Source: Cyrtodaria siliqua (taxonomy: Eukaryota; Mollusca; Bivalvia; Adapedonta; Hiatellidae). From it: a stretch of 64,000 bases of DNA. A model generated the notes under the pieces. It was not told the DNA's origin and did no database searches. It saw only the letters and a list, made by a program, of their open reading frames with translations. Both the position numbers and the translations under genes were made by a program. The stretch spans positions 186,001-250,000 of the forward strand of contig JAWPHD010001326.1 of assembly GCA_037043455.1 (NCBI GenBank), given 5' to 3'. Of this stretch, positions 32,522 to 44,468 are shown piece by piece. How positions within the stretch are numbered: position 1 is the stretch's first letter; every line of letters begins with the position of its first letter.

Positions 32522-34659
32522 CCGTTATTGGTGGATGACATTGAAGTCTGCAACACTTTATTGACGTCGGGACTCAACGTCACAGTTATTTTTGTGTTCA
32601 GAGTTAGTTATTAATATTTAGCGATTATGAATATTCTTTCGCTGAGAAATCTCAATCTTTCACCCTTAAAAATGTAATAAGTTTCCATTGTTCATTTTCA
32701 TTTGCATTAAAACACTTGTGTAACATCACGTTTCGATAATCTGGAGTGTTTGTTCTGGTTCATTCATTGGTTCTTCAATATTTATATATGCATTACTTAT
32801 GTTATTCATGCATCTTGACCCGGTTGGTTGGCGACCCGGTTGGTTGGCGACCCGGTTGGTTGGCAGTTGTAATGCCTTTTTTGCAATATAATTATTTTTA
32901 TATTTTTATATTAGATGTATACATGTTATCACTGCATGCTGCTTTAATTCTGCAAATTACGTTTTAAGTTCTACTGGCATGACAGGCTCATGATGATATT
33001 TAATCATTATCCACCCTTAGGTTAGCGATTTAACAGTAGAACCAATTTGATTTTGCGTCGTCGCGAATGCCCACGCAAATACCCATGCTTTCTTCACACA
33101 GGTCAATATGGTAAACACGTATATGTTTACTCCTTTAACCCCAGATCCAAATCTACACTAGACAACACTTATAATTCTCTGAGTGGAATGTACAATTTTG
33201 ACTAAAAATTGCATGCAAACTTCTGTTTTTGTCCGATTCATCAAATAAAATTGAAAATACATAATCAGTTTGATTTATATAAGTCACTGCTTTGACAGCA
33301 TGGTGATTCAAAATAAATGTTTTATTAGCATTTAAAAATGGGTCACTTAGAAGTGTCGTATAGTGGGGGAAAACACATCGTCTGAACACAGCTTTTGTTG
33401 ATTGCTCTTTGATACTTAAAAGTTCTCCGGCCATGTTTTGTTTCATGAATACGTTTATTTAAATCGAAATCAGTGCACAACAATAGGTTTTTACAATTTA
33501 CACATTGCAATATATGTATGAGAATAAGATTTTATTTGATGACGTAGAAAACTTTGAACGGGTAAATTAATCAACAGGTAAATGTATTTATCAATTATCT
33601 TTCAATAGTTGTGCAGCTATACAATTCAGATTTATCTCATTAAATTTTCTCCGTTCAGTCACACAGTGGTAAAAGTAGTATCTACGTCATGCACATAATA
33701 GTTATTTTTACATACAACTCAGAAGCAGTTTTAAATAGGTATATGTTTCTCTTCTTGACTATCAAGAAATGTTCATATCATGTTTAATTTGTTAATTGAT
33801 AATACTACAAAAAGGGTGGCCTTTAAAACGCAAATAGTACTATGTATGTTATTCTGTATATATGACACTGTAAATTAATAAATTATATTTAGGGTATTTG
33901 TATTTGAACTTTTGACCCCAACCCAGAGTCCAGTGTGTGACCCTAGAGCAAAATATACTATGAAATCCCATCATAATATCATTAAATTTGAGATTTGTGG
34001 TCACCTGTTCAGAATTGTGGGTTTCCTCGGGTTATACGGTTTCCTCCCACTGTCATCCGTGCCATAAAGATTTGTATAAGCTGTGTAGATTGATAGTCCG
34101 TGTAAAATAAATAAAATTTTAATTATATTAAGATGTACAGAAAGTTATACAGGATTTTTCTTCTTCTCTTAACTGTTTTGCAGATTTTTAAACTACTTGG
34201 AAACTGTTTGCCATGTTTATTGGGTGGGACTGAGTGTTCAGATGTGTTTTTATCACAGCCCATCCTCTAAAATTGCTGTTACAGGAGGTTAAAAGTATGA
34301 ACATTTCAAACGACATCTCCTAAACGGCATATTCAGTATGGAATTCCACTAGTTGCAGTTGACGAAGGAACATGCTTTGTTATACAACTGCTGTTATATA
34401 ACTGTTAAAGAAATGTATATACATGGCATATAAATCAATACACAAGAACATGCGTGTAATCAAGTGTGCTATCGTGGTAGACTTCGAATTACACATTTAT
34501 TAGAAAGCAGTTTATATAGCACTTAAGATTAAAGGGACAGAGCAGTTTTGAAGTATATGCCTCAGCCATTAAAAGCAGCATCTCGATTAATTAATCCAGT
34601 ATCATTTTGACTTTAAACCAGCTTGTATATATATTTAAAAAATAGGTTTAAACAAATTG

Positions 34660-35345
34660 TTTCAGTTTGTCTATGGCCTTGGCCTGATACAAGACTGACA
34701 TGTATGTCAAACCCTATGACCTTGACCGGATACATGGGTGACATGTATGTCAAACTGTATGACATTGGCATGATACATGGGTGACATGTATGTCAGTCCC
34801 TATGGCCTTGGCCTGATACATGGGTGACGTGTATGTCAAACTGTATGACATTGGCCTGATACATGGGTGACATGTATGTCAACTGTATGACCTTGGATTG
34901 ATACATGGGTGACATGCATGTCAAACTATTTGACCTTGAACTTATACATGGGTGACTTGTATGTCACACTCTATGTCCTTGACCTGATAAATGGGTGACA
35001 TGTATGTCAAACTTTTTGACCTTGAACTTATACATGGGTGACTTGTATGTCACACTCTATGTCCTTGACTTGATAAATGGGTGACATGCATGTCAAACTA
35101 TTTGACCTTGAACTTATACATGGGTGACTTGTATGTCACACTCTATGTCCTTGACCTGATAAATGGGTGACATGTATGTCAAACTTTTTGACCTTGAACT
35201 TATACATGGGTGACTTGTATGTCACACTCTATGTCCTTGACCTGATACATGGGTGACATGTATGTCAAACTTTTTGACATTGACCTGATACTTGGGTGAC
35301 TTGTATGTCAGACTTTTTAACCTTGACCTGATACATCTTTGATAA
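34660..35345 (+). repeat. ~44-bp minisatellite (GATACATGGGTGACATGTATGTCA type)
   Basis: About fifteen units of the form GACCTTGACCTGATACATGG / GTGACATGTATGTCAAACT. Two subtypes (CATGTATGTCAAAC and CTTGTATGTCACACTCTATG) alternate in the middle part, showing a higher-order unit. Confidence 0.9.
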
Positions 35346-35510
35346 TGAAGGTCACATACAGTCATACTTCCTTTTTCATTTTCAAAACAATTTGTGCGTG
35401 ACATTTTCTTTTCTGGACAAATGAAATCCATACGACTCGCCTTTTTAGAGAATGGTTAAGTTCATACTATTTTAAATTTTATTTGAAAGTAAAAGTGATG
35501 TTTTCTAGTT

Positions 35511-36053
35511 AAAGGGACACTGTCCTTAAGTAAGCAGATATTGAGCATAACCAAATAACTGTCCGACTTTTATTCAGTGATATGTATACATGAAACCATG
35601 AGGATAGACCCTAAGAAGTATGTAGGAATACATTCGTGAGTTTAAATACCGGTATATATTTTTTAAAATTATTATATGTAAATAAAGTGGGACCCACAAT
35701 ATTTACCTTTCTGTGATCTTGTGACTTCCATAAGCGCATTAGGTTTTCACCATAGTATGTATTGCGCAATAATTATATGTATAGCCCGCTTAGCTCAGTC
35801 GGGAGCGATGTCCGACTACTTTACGCTCACGCACACTATTATTACTGCGAGTGTAAAGAATACAAAATTTTAGTTTGGGCTGCGAGTTCAAACGCACAAA
35901 GTGGATTTTCTTTTTTTTGTACCGCGATTGAATTCCGTTGAACAGTCTTGCTTTTAAATAGTAAATATTGAATAATGTTTAGTGTGTAATGTTTGTGAAC
36001 ATAATTATTGTGTGTTTCATAAGCTAACAGTTACGGACATTGTCCCTTTAAAT
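35511..36053. mobile_element. TTAA-ended MITE with tRNA-like interior
   Basis: Ends TTAAAGGGACACTGTCC and GGACATTGTCCCTTTAA are inverse complements with one mismatch. Inside, 35785-35895 carries A-box-like CGCTTAGCTCAGTCGGGAG and B-box-like GGGCTGCGAGTTCAAACGC, separated by an unusually long middle with its own hairpin (CTTTACGCTCACGCA / TGCGAGTGTAAAG). The tRNA-like part looks like a SINE head or tRNA pseudogene, not a functional tRNA. Confidence 0.55.
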
Positions 36054-36062
36054 AAGTTTAAT

Positions 36063-36412
36063 TGAGTTTTAAGGAGCACTGAAACAAAAATGTTACATGT
36101 CACCAACAGGAATGAACATTATAGGCCGGCCCACCTTCAATATACATCGAAATAAAAATATGCAGAATGGGCCTAGAACCCACAGCATAGTTGCTGCAAA
36201 TTCTGTTGAGGACAATGTTTGCTAGAGACGCATCATTGTTTTCTGCCACCACTCAAGTAGCACCAGAAACAATACAGGGATGCTGATGAAGACCTTTAAT
36301 GAACACGACACAAAAATGACAAAATGAACATGAATTCAGGGATATTTTACCCTTCAGCCAGGATAATCAATGGCCCTGTTCTTACCCAGGATTCACACTT
36401 GGCTTTAATTAA
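36063..36412 (-). mobile_element. Retroposon family R, copy
   Basis: Shares with other R copies AATGGGCCTAGAACC, GTTGCTGCAAATTCT, TCATTGTTTTCTGCCACCAC, CAAGTAGCACC and GACCTTTAATGAAC. Orientation is taken from the simple AATC tail of the copy at 38722-39123. Confidence 0.6.
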
Positions 36413-36536
36413 AAGAATAACAATAAATTCAGTTGAATATGTATTACTTCGCTAGCTACCATAGTTCTTTACTCGAACAAAAACACAAAATTTTATCTCA
36501 ACTGACTTTACTTGAGACATTCTCAGTGACTGAGTT

Positions 36537-37090
36537 GAGTTGAATTAGGTTTTACTACGTGCACCAACACAGTCAAAATGGTGAGAACAGATATGGACAT
36601 TCCACGCACACCCTCCATTTACATAGAGGTAAAAATACGCAGCTTCTGTTGTAAACAATCCATTTTTTGGAGCGCTGTGGTCTAGTGGTAGAGCGTTGGA
36701 CCCATGATCAAAACGTCGTGGGTTCGATCCCCGCCATTGCCATATGCGTTGTGACCCTGAGCAAGACACTTTATCTGCATTTGCTTAGTACTGGTTCTAC
36801 TCAGGAAGACATCGAGAGTGATTAAAATAAGTTCATAGAGCTTTCCTTACAATCGATGTAAAATAAATAGGTTTAAACTAAACAATCCCTTTCTCGCTGG
36901 AGCCATGATCATTGTTTTCTGCCACCATTCAAGTAGCACCTGAAGCAATACAGGGGTGATGATGAACTTTAATGAACATGATAAAAAATTACAAACTGAA
37001 ATGAATTCTTTGGGATTTTACCCCTCTGTCTGGATACCGTAAGAACTGGCCCTATTCCTGCCCAAGGACCACAATGGCTGAGATTGAGAA
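36537..37090 (-). mobile_element. Retroposon family R, copy split by a SINE
   Basis: R text at 36537-36661 and 36889-37090 is interrupted by a tRNA-SINE. Joining the halves restores the family order. Confidence 0.65.
36662..36879 (+). mobile_element. tRNA-derived SINE with 9-bp target-site duplication
   Basis: The head has an A box (TGGTCTAGTGGTAGAGCG) and B box (GTGGGTTCGATCCCCG), then the body GTTGTGACCCTGAGCAAGAC and GGTTCTACTCAGG. It is flanked by perfect direct repeats AAACAATCC at 36653-36661 and 36880-36888, the mark of LINE-driven insertion. A functional tRNA is unlikely because the cloverleaf is incomplete and a body follows. Confidence 0.88.
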
Positions 37091-37364
37091 CTAGCAATCG
37101 TGGTGTACATTAATTATAACAAGTCTCGTGTTCAGATTTTTTACTTCCAGTATTTTGTATATACATACATGTACAGAACTCTTCCAAAACATTGAAGAAG
37201 ACGACTTTACAGAACAATATTGTACAATACACAACAAGGACACAAAACAAATATAGCACAAACTTCAGCAGAACAACTACTGTCACAGCCCTGGAAACTA
37301 TACAGTGGATAATTAAAATATCATTTTAACAGTGTCGTGGCCCTAGATTATGCGAGCTGTGTTT

Positions 37365-38165
37365 AACAGCATCATGGCCATGAAATGTTAATAAGAAGTA
37401 GTCCTGAACAATTTGTGTGTTTACATGTGTCACAGTCATAGATGCTATGCTTGTGTTCATAATTTGTGTTTTTACACGTGTCACATCCATGGATGGTATG
37501 ATTGTGATTATGAGTAGTGGCCCTGGATAATTTGTGTTTACATGTGTCGCAGCTATGGATACTAGGCTTGTGTTTATGAGTAGTGGCCCTAGATAATTTG
37601 TGTGTTTACACGTGTTACAGCCATGGATGCTAGGCTTGTGTTTATGAGTAGTGGCCTGGATAATTTATGTGTTTACACGTGTCACAGCCATGGAAGCTAT
37701 GCTTGTGTTTATGAGTAGAGGCCCTAGATAATTTGTGTGTTTACACGTGTTACAGCCATGGATGCTATGCTTGTGTTTATGAGTAGTGGCCTGGATAATT
37801 TATGTTTACACATGTCACAGCCATGGATGCTATGCTTGTGTTTATGAGTAGTGGCCTGGATAATTTATGTTTACACATGTCACAGCCATGGATGCTATGC
37901 TTGTTTTTATGAGTAGTGGCCTGGATAATTTGTGTGTTTACACGTTTCACAACCATGGATGCTATGCTTGTGTTTATGAGTAGAGGCCCTAGATAATTTG
38001 TGTGTTTACATGTGTCACAACCATGGATGCTATCCTTGTGTTTGTGATAATTTTGTGTTTACACGTGTCACAGCTATGGATGCTATGCTTGTGTTTGTGA
38101 GTAGTGGCCCTGGATAATTTGTGCATTTACATGTGTCACAGCCATTGATACTGTGACATGTGTTT
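37365..38165 (+). repeat. ~66-bp minisatellite
   Basis: About a dozen units of the type GTGTTTACACGTGTCACAGC / CATGGATGCTATGCTTGTGT / TTATGAGTAGTGGCCCTGG. CACGTG E-box-like steps recur in many units. Confidence 0.9.
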
Positions 38166-38244
38166 ACATGTGTCATGGTCCTGTATAAGTGCATGTGTTT
38201 TAAAGGGTCATTGAATAAATGAAATGTTTTTTTTACACATGTAA

Positions 38245-38368
38245 GGCTATACTAGTATTGGGAAAGTAACCTCTGAGGGAGATGAGGTCATTGCCAAAAG
38301 AAGGAAAGAAATTTTAAACGTAAAATACTCGAAACTTGGAAGGCATTTCGATCAAGAATGTGTAATTA
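38245..38368 (+). CDS. Weak candidate terminal exon (unknown protein)
   Basis: After possible acceptors at GTAAG (38245) or ACTAG (38255), a frame reads IGKVTSEGDEVIAKRRKEIL then NVKYSKLGRHFDQECV and stops soon after. It looks protein-like, but purine-rich DNA gives such frames by chance. No upstream exon was found. Confidence 0.15.
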
Positions 38369-38621
38369 TTTTTTAATACTGTACACATAAATATAATAGT
38401 GCACTTGCATAAAGGTCTGTAAAATTAGATGTATACCTGCTGTAAAGAAGTAATTTCAAGAATTAAATACAACTGTTAAACAACAAACACATAAAACTCT
38501 ATCTACTCCCTTACACATACACCAAAGTGAAAAAAATAATTCCTTTTTACATCTATCATTTAAGTGGGCTATGAATGTCTTACTAACATCATTTTTTTAA
38601 CAGGTTTCATGTACATTTCGA

Positions 38622-39290
38622 TATCTCCGTGGCCGAATGGTTAACGACGTTGCGTTGTAAACCTTCGCCTCTCACAGCTGTGGGTTCGAATCCCACTGGG
38701 AGCTCCATTTGTAAGTGAGGATTGATTGATTGAATTGGGTTTTAAGGCGCACCAACACATGAACAGGTTATATGGCGCATGAACATGCCAGGCTCATCTT
38801 CCATGTACATCGAGATAAAATATGGAAAATGGGCCTAGAACCTTCTCACCCTGAACTGCAGAGTTGCTGCAAATTCTATCGTAGAAACTCCATTTACCCT
38901 GGAGCCACGTTTATTGTTTTTCTGCCACTGCTCTTTTGATGCGAGTGAGATAGCACCTGAAACAATGCAGGGATCATGATGAAGACCTTTAATGAACATG
39001 AACAAAAAATGATAAAATGAACATGAATTTGGGGGGATTCTACCCCTCTGCCTACCCCTCCAAAGGGATCTGCAGTGGCCCTATTCTTTGCCCCCGTGAC
39101 CAAACGGGAACCACACGGGGCTTGTTAGTGAGGAAGTGTCGATTTTACGAATGGCTGAAGGTGTACAGTACTGGTTCTACCCAGGAAAAGTGGGTGGTCT
39201 GCCTCCACAAAAAAATTGACCGTCATATATAACCTTACATGTGTTGAAAATGACGTAAAACATCATAAAACAAACAAACAAAACATTCCG
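38622..39290 (+). mobile_element. tRNA-derived SINE (family S), interrupted
   Basis: The head 38624-38707 has an A box (CGTGGCCGAATGGTTAACG) and a perfect B box (GGGTTCGAATCCC). The body (GTGAGGAAGTGTCGATTTTA, GTACTGGTTCTACCCAGG) resumes at 39124. Between them is an R retroposon. The A and B boxes suggest a Ser/Leu-like tRNA ancestor. Confidence 0.85.
38722..39123 (-). mobile_element. Retroposon family R, complete copy with 11-bp TSD
   Basis: Inserted inside the family S SINE. Flanks are GTAAGTGAGGA (38711-38721) and GTTAGTGAGGA (39124-39134). On the minus strand it ends CCAATTCAATCAATCAA, a simple AATC tail, so R is a retroposon of about 400 bp. Other copies: 7190-7240, 36063, 36537, 42967, 45945 and 48185. 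Confidence 0.8.
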
Positions 39291-39770
39291 ATATAATTTT
39301 TTCTCTTAGAAAGATCACCAGATCACATATGGCTGTGCAAGGTTCTTATACTATATGGTTATGCACATGTAAATTATGCTGTGTTCCCAAATATGGTCGT
39401 GTCTACCTGTATCTATTGATTTTTGGCTTGTCAAGATTTTAATGCATATCGGCTTTACAAAAATGATATGAGGCGTTCCATTTTAAGTAAATATTTTTAA
39501 TAATATTTTACCAATTTTTAAAAGTTATATACCGAAAGAAAGTCGACAGTTTTCTTTATTGTTATTCTATTTCGGTGATTTAGAAACAAAATCGCTTTAG
39601 TCATTCGGCGATCGCTGTATGTTAGTAAAACAGAATTTTTCAGTGGTAAATTAAAACACCTTATCAAAATCAATTGAGAAAAAAAAAATTCACATGCAAC
39701 GTTGTTTTTGATGGGGATTCAATGCAAAATTCTGCTGCATCAAAAATTAGAAAATATTTGTTTAGTTTTT

Positions 39771-40072
39771 CATTTTATCTTTACCAAACTTCGAAAACCA
39801 GCCATATCAGACCAGTAACAGCGGAGTTACGGCCCTTGATTTAGTTAAAAATGCTGTATTTTGCCTCGTTAATATGATAGGGCCTTCATTTTTCATCTGA
39901 TCTTTACCAAACTTTACCAGATTTTTTAGTTATGGCCCTTAATTTAGTTTCAAATGCTGTATTTTGCCCAAAACTTTCAAAAAAACGTAAATTGCAGTCA
40001 CTCGCTTCATTGATGTTATAAGAGCCATGTTAGCAAGTAGAGCGTCCACAGGCCCTCTTGGGCCTCTTGTTT
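39771..40072 (+). mobile_element. Family A HINE-like fragment
   Basis: One core unit, then GTAGAGCGTCCACAGG, hairpin AGGCCCTCTTGGGCCT and CTTGTTTT. The head is missing. Confidence 0.7.
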
Positions 40073-40697
40073 TATTTTTAAATGATTTTCAAAACTAAGG
40101 TTCTTCTATTTACGGCTAAATATTCTAGTTCCAATTAAAATTGTTTCAGGTTAATGCTGAAAAGCCTTGAACTGAAACAAGCGCCCTGAACAGTAGATAC
40201 AGATACAATTGCATTATACTGGACTGGGCTCTGTGTATAATTTTGCGCATGAAGTTGCCTATAATTAAAAATATTTAAAACTAGAAAACGTGTCCATGGG
40301 ACACAGGTGCCCCGCTTAGCGCTATCAACACATAAAAAAGGAATTGACTGTAAAAAAACAAATTTGGACAGACAAGGGTAATGCTATTTACCCGTTCCAC
40401 GTTCATGACCGGGTTTAATGGAACTAACAACATAATGTGGGTTACTGCACTTACGCTTAACAATACATGTTCTAGCAAACAGGATTTAGTTGTTATTAAT
40501 TGTACCTGTTCTTACTTGTTTGTGTTATCTGGAACATTATTCAATTGTACACGTAGCACTATTATGGACAACAATCTACTTATAGTACTTACAATACAAG
40601 TTCTGACAAAACATACATATAACATCACACCATTGCCGAACATGTTTTTAAATGCCGAATATATATTGTCTGGAATTACTGTATATAGATTTTCTTA

Positions 40698-41306
40698 CTA
40701 TTGAATACAAGTATGTATTTTTCTGACATTGCAGAATATGTATTTCCTGACATTGCCAAGTATTTCTGACATTTGCAAATATATATTTCCTGACATCGTC
40801 ATATATATATTGTCTGACATTGCCATACGTATATTGTCTGCAGTTGCCATGTATATATTGTATGACATTGCCATATGTATATTTTCTGACATTGTTTTAT
40901 ATAAATTTTCTGACATTCCCATATGTACATTTTCTGACATTGTCATATACAAATTTCCTGACATCGCCATATGTATGTTGTCTGACATCGCCATATACAT
41001 ATATTGTTTGACATTGCCATATGTATATTTTCTGACATTGCTGTATGTATATTTCCTGACATGGCCATATGTATATTTCCTGACATCGTTGTATATAAAT
41101 TTTCTGACCTTGCTGTATGTATATTTTCTGACATCGCCATCTATATATTGTCTGATGTCACCGTATATAAATTTTCTGACCTTGCTGTATGTATATTTTC
41201 TGACATCGCCATCTATATATTGTCTGATGTCACCATATATTTATTGTCCGACATTGCCATATGTATATTTGATATTGCCGTATGTATATTTGATGACATA
41301 CCCTAG
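40698..41306. repeat. 24-bp minisatellite, open in several frames
   Basis: About 25 units of TGTATATTTTCTGACATTGC plus CATA. The period equals eight codons, so frames stay open on both strands: plus reads (IYILSDIA)n, a hydrophobic repeat of about 200 codons, and minus reads (NIHMAMSD)n. No splice signals, family match or flanking coding sequence supports translation. Confidence 0.9.
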
Positions 41307-42030
41307 ATCGATTTATGTATATGAGAAGTGCTAGATCTACGGATAAGTGGAATTCTATCATAAATGTATAAAAATTGACGTGTTTAAAAAAATGAAGTAA
41401 TACGAAAATTATATAGGAATGGATTCTCCGGCTATAATTTGAAAGGAATGCATTTTGGCACAGCAAGGCAAAGAGAATAAATTAATAACAAAGGTCATTA
41501 AATATAAATGCATTCATCCAATGAAAATCATGCTTTGACAAAAATAATATGAAATCACACAGAGGCAGTTTAGGAATGAAGACACATTACCAGAGCATTA
41601 TTTACTATTGAGATTTTTGACTAGGGGCATGGTTCCGTACCCGGCCTATGGTTCCGTACCCAGCCTTGACCTGAGCTGTCAAGGAGCTTAAAAAAACACT
41701 CCTTCTGTTAAGATTTTTTTATTTGTCTCTTTATCTTCTTCAATTTTATAGCAAATTTCTCCATAAAATATATTTTTACTCCCTAAGTGTTAATCAACAT
41801 TAACAATAGATGATGCCAATTTTAGCTTCTTTATTTTTATTTTTTTTTAGATTTAAAATTCACATGTTAATAACAAAATGTTGGAAGTTTTATTGCACTT
41901 AAAAATACATAGAGCATCACTTCCAATTGTGCCATTTTTGCCATTATGTGGCGGGTTAGTTTCTTTAACATAGGTCATTAAAATTGTTTGTGATGATTAG
42001 TTTCTACTAGAGTAATACATTTACAGGATT
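41307..42030. other. Unassigned DNA
   Basis: AT-rich with no exon recognised. A small direct repeat GGTTCCGTACCC(G/A)GCC occurs at about 41630-41665. Confidence 0.5.
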
Positions 42031-42330
42031 GAACTATAACTATCTCTGATGGTGATGATCGCGAATAACCCCGCTTAAGTTATAAGTCGAACAAAGGGCC
42101 ATAATTCTGTAATAAATTGGGCAATCAAAAATGAGTGATGTAGGTATATACGTGTATATGAAGTTTTAGAACTTACCATTCAAAACTGTCTGAGGAATGC
42201 AAGTAATACAAATGTGTTAATGATGGGATGGGACGAGACGGGACAAACAAGACAGTGTTACGCGACGGGACGTTACGGACGTGATTCTTATATCGCCTCC
42301 ACTTCATTTTGTGAAGCTGGAGAATAATAG
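42031..42330 (-). mobile_element. HINE-like family F (CCCCGC), degraded copy
   Basis: Matches 53655-53967 in blocks such as GGCCATAATTCTGTAATAAA, GTGTTACGC(G/A)A(C/T)GGGAC and CACTTCA(T)TTTGTGAA(G). Ends are worn. Confidence 0.5.
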
Positions 42331-42966
42331 AAGATAAATGAGTACAATACCTAGATTAATAATAATCAACTAGGTGAAGCCATCTAGGATTAGAAACAAT
42401 GTGAGATGAATACACTTTCAGATAGGTATGATGTCAGCATGATCACTCATCCATGTTGTAAATGGATAAAAATAAAATAATATTTACAGTTCAGAATAAT
42501 TCAAACATACAGAATGGAATTTGAGCAATGGTACCTACCAAGTGTGAAAAACTGGAACTTTAAAATTAGAAAACCATAATTGTAGGTTAATTAACTTTTA
42601 CAGTTACCAACTCAGTTTCAGTGAGTATATATAAAGCAAATTAACATTTACTTTTAACCCTTAAATCGATCAACAATTCCTTTGCAGAACTGGGAAAACT
42701 TCAAAGTTAATTTACAAGTTTTTCCCCCGGAATTCAACCCCAATCATATGTTTCACTTACTTTTTCTGAGGTACATATGCCTCGTCAAGCATGTGGTCAC
42801 TTTTAAATCCATGTCATGACCTATCACCTTGCATATACCATATTAGTAATTATATCGATAAATGCACCTATCACTGTTTCAAGGGCGGGGCTTGGGAATG
42901 GGGTGGGGAATGGGCAAATCCTGTGTATTAGACAGAAATGTATTTCCATTAGGCAGGAATTAGACC

Positions 42967-43108
42967 GACAATTGAATTGAATTGAATTTTAAGGTGCACC
43001 AAACATGAAAGGTTATATGGCGCCTAACAGGAATGAATGTGCCAGGTTCATCCTCCATTTACACCAAGATACAATATGGAAAATGGGCCTAGAATCTTGG
43101 AGCTAAAA
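42967..43108 (-). mobile_element. Retroposon family R fragment
   Basis: GAATTGAATTTTAAGGTGCACC through AATGGGCCTAGAATC; the 5' part of the element is missing. Confidence 0.6.
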
Positions 43109-43183
43109 ATGTAGACCACCAATGACACTAGAGAATTAGACAGAACATGGTACCAATATGGGGATATTTGATATAATAGGATT

Positions 43184-43326
43184 ATTACTAGAGCAACGTG
43201 TTCTGAAAGTTTGTATCACCTCGAGTAGGTAAATGCCAGATCAAGGATCACACGAGAGGCGGAGCCTGATCTGGCATTTACCTATGAGAGGTGATACAAA
43301 CTTCCAGAACAAGTTACTATAGTAAT
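43184..43326. repeat. 143-bp hairpin element
   Basis: Left arm (TTCTGAAAGTTTGTATCACC, TAGGTAAATGCCAGATCA) and right arm (TGATCTGGCATTTACCTA, GGTGATACAAACTTCCAGAA) pair almost completely around a loop of about 20 bases. Likely a MITE. Confidence 0.8.
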
Positions 43327-44283
43327 GATCCTTTTATTATATACCTCTTACACATCATTAACATAGAAATATTTGCATTGCTATTGCATACACATTCAAT
43401 AAAGCATATTATTTCTCGATAAAGTGCAGCGGGAAAATGTATGTAGTTTTAAGGTGTTGGTGTTCATTGGTCTGACCTACATGTTTTGTTTGTATGACGT
43501 AATGTCGTCTTGACGTTCTCGTGCATAGGGGCGTAACACTTGCTTGAATCGTTGGAAAAAACGCTGTTCTATTTAGTGATACTAATTCTATTTTTAGTAG
43601 CATAGTGATAAGCTGTAGTGTGATACAGGTTGTTGTATTCCATTGTAAGAAAATGAAGGTACTATGTATATATTATTGATAGGTATATAATAAAAATGTT
43701 GCTCACACACACACTGTGGGGAAACGTTGATAGGTGCGTACATGTACCGATATTGTCAATTTAAGACGGTAATACTATAAAAAATGCTGCCATCTTGACA
43801 ACATTGACCAGCAATGAAATAACGTGCAAAAAAAACAACTCTGTTTTGAATTTTGTTCAGGTTGAAAAGTCCTAAACGCCAGTGTGTCTTGAAACTGGTC
43901 CTATGAGGAGTATGCCATAAGAAAGAAAACGGAATAACATAACTGTAGGGGTGAACGCGAAACTATTGTAACTGTATATAAATAAATAAAAGACAAGTTA
44001 CAATGGTTTCACGTTGAGCCCTTAATCTTTTTTAAATAATTTCGACAAACATATTTCACTGATTCTTATTGGTTAAATACATCATGTGATCACTATTGTT
44101 TACATATCAATTTATTCCATGATTGAAAGTGGCAACTCTTCAAAGTTCAGATCTTGTCTGGAGAAAAAATGATTATTTAATAACTAGTACCTAACAAATA
44201 TATATCAAAATGAAATTATATTTTAAAGAATTAAAAAAAAAGAAGCAATTTGTGGTATGTCAACTTGATATTCACACTTTCAG

Positions 44284-44370
44284 GTTGCCCGAGGAAAATG
44301 GATTGATATCGAATATGGAAATGATGACAGGAAGGAAATATTAACAAAAACTACTAAATTAGTGATCTGA
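44284..44370 (+). CDS. Weak candidate terminal exon (unknown protein)
   Basis: After a good acceptor (CACACTTTCAG) a 28-codon frame reads VARGKWIDIEYGNDDRKEIL then TKTTKLVI and TGA. Very short, with no known family or upstream exon. It shares an RK-IL pattern with the frames at 29088 and 38245, which may be chance. Confidence 0.18.
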   Translation, partial: VARGKWIDIEYGNDDRKEILTKTTKLVI

Positions 44371-44468
44371 ACAGCGTATCAATTTGAGTTATTGTGAACT
44401 TTCATTTTCTTTAAAACAGTAAATTTGTTTCATTATTGAAATAAAATTTAAAGTCATGCATTTTGACA

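Larger units (their letters stand above)
31358..34613. repeat. Tandem segmental duplication, copy 2
   Basis: About 3.26 kb matching copy 1 in order and orientation. It is shorter mainly because the CATACAAACAT array is about 255 instead of 615 bp. A further block of roughly 50 bases is missing from the SINE (after GGAAAAGTGG near 32170), and it has three rather than two GACCCGGTTGGTTGGC units. Confidence 0.95.

Noticed and set aside
33153..33446. 97-codon minus frame in duplication copy 2
   Set aside because: Copy 1 has a one-base difference that breaks the frame, and there is no recognisable domain.
34660..38165. Regular repeats resembling a CRISPR array
   Set aside because: Units vary continuously with no unique spacers, and the DNA is an animal genome. 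These are minisatellites.
38624..38707. Functional tRNA gene (good A and B boxes)
   Set aside because: The acceptor stem does not pair properly, and a SINE body shared with other copies follows.
40729..41334. 201-codon hydrophobic repeat frame, possible membrane protein
   Set aside because: The 24-bp period alone keeps it open, and the opposite strand is equally open. No signal peptide, domain or flanking exon supports it. Kept only as a repeat and a finding.
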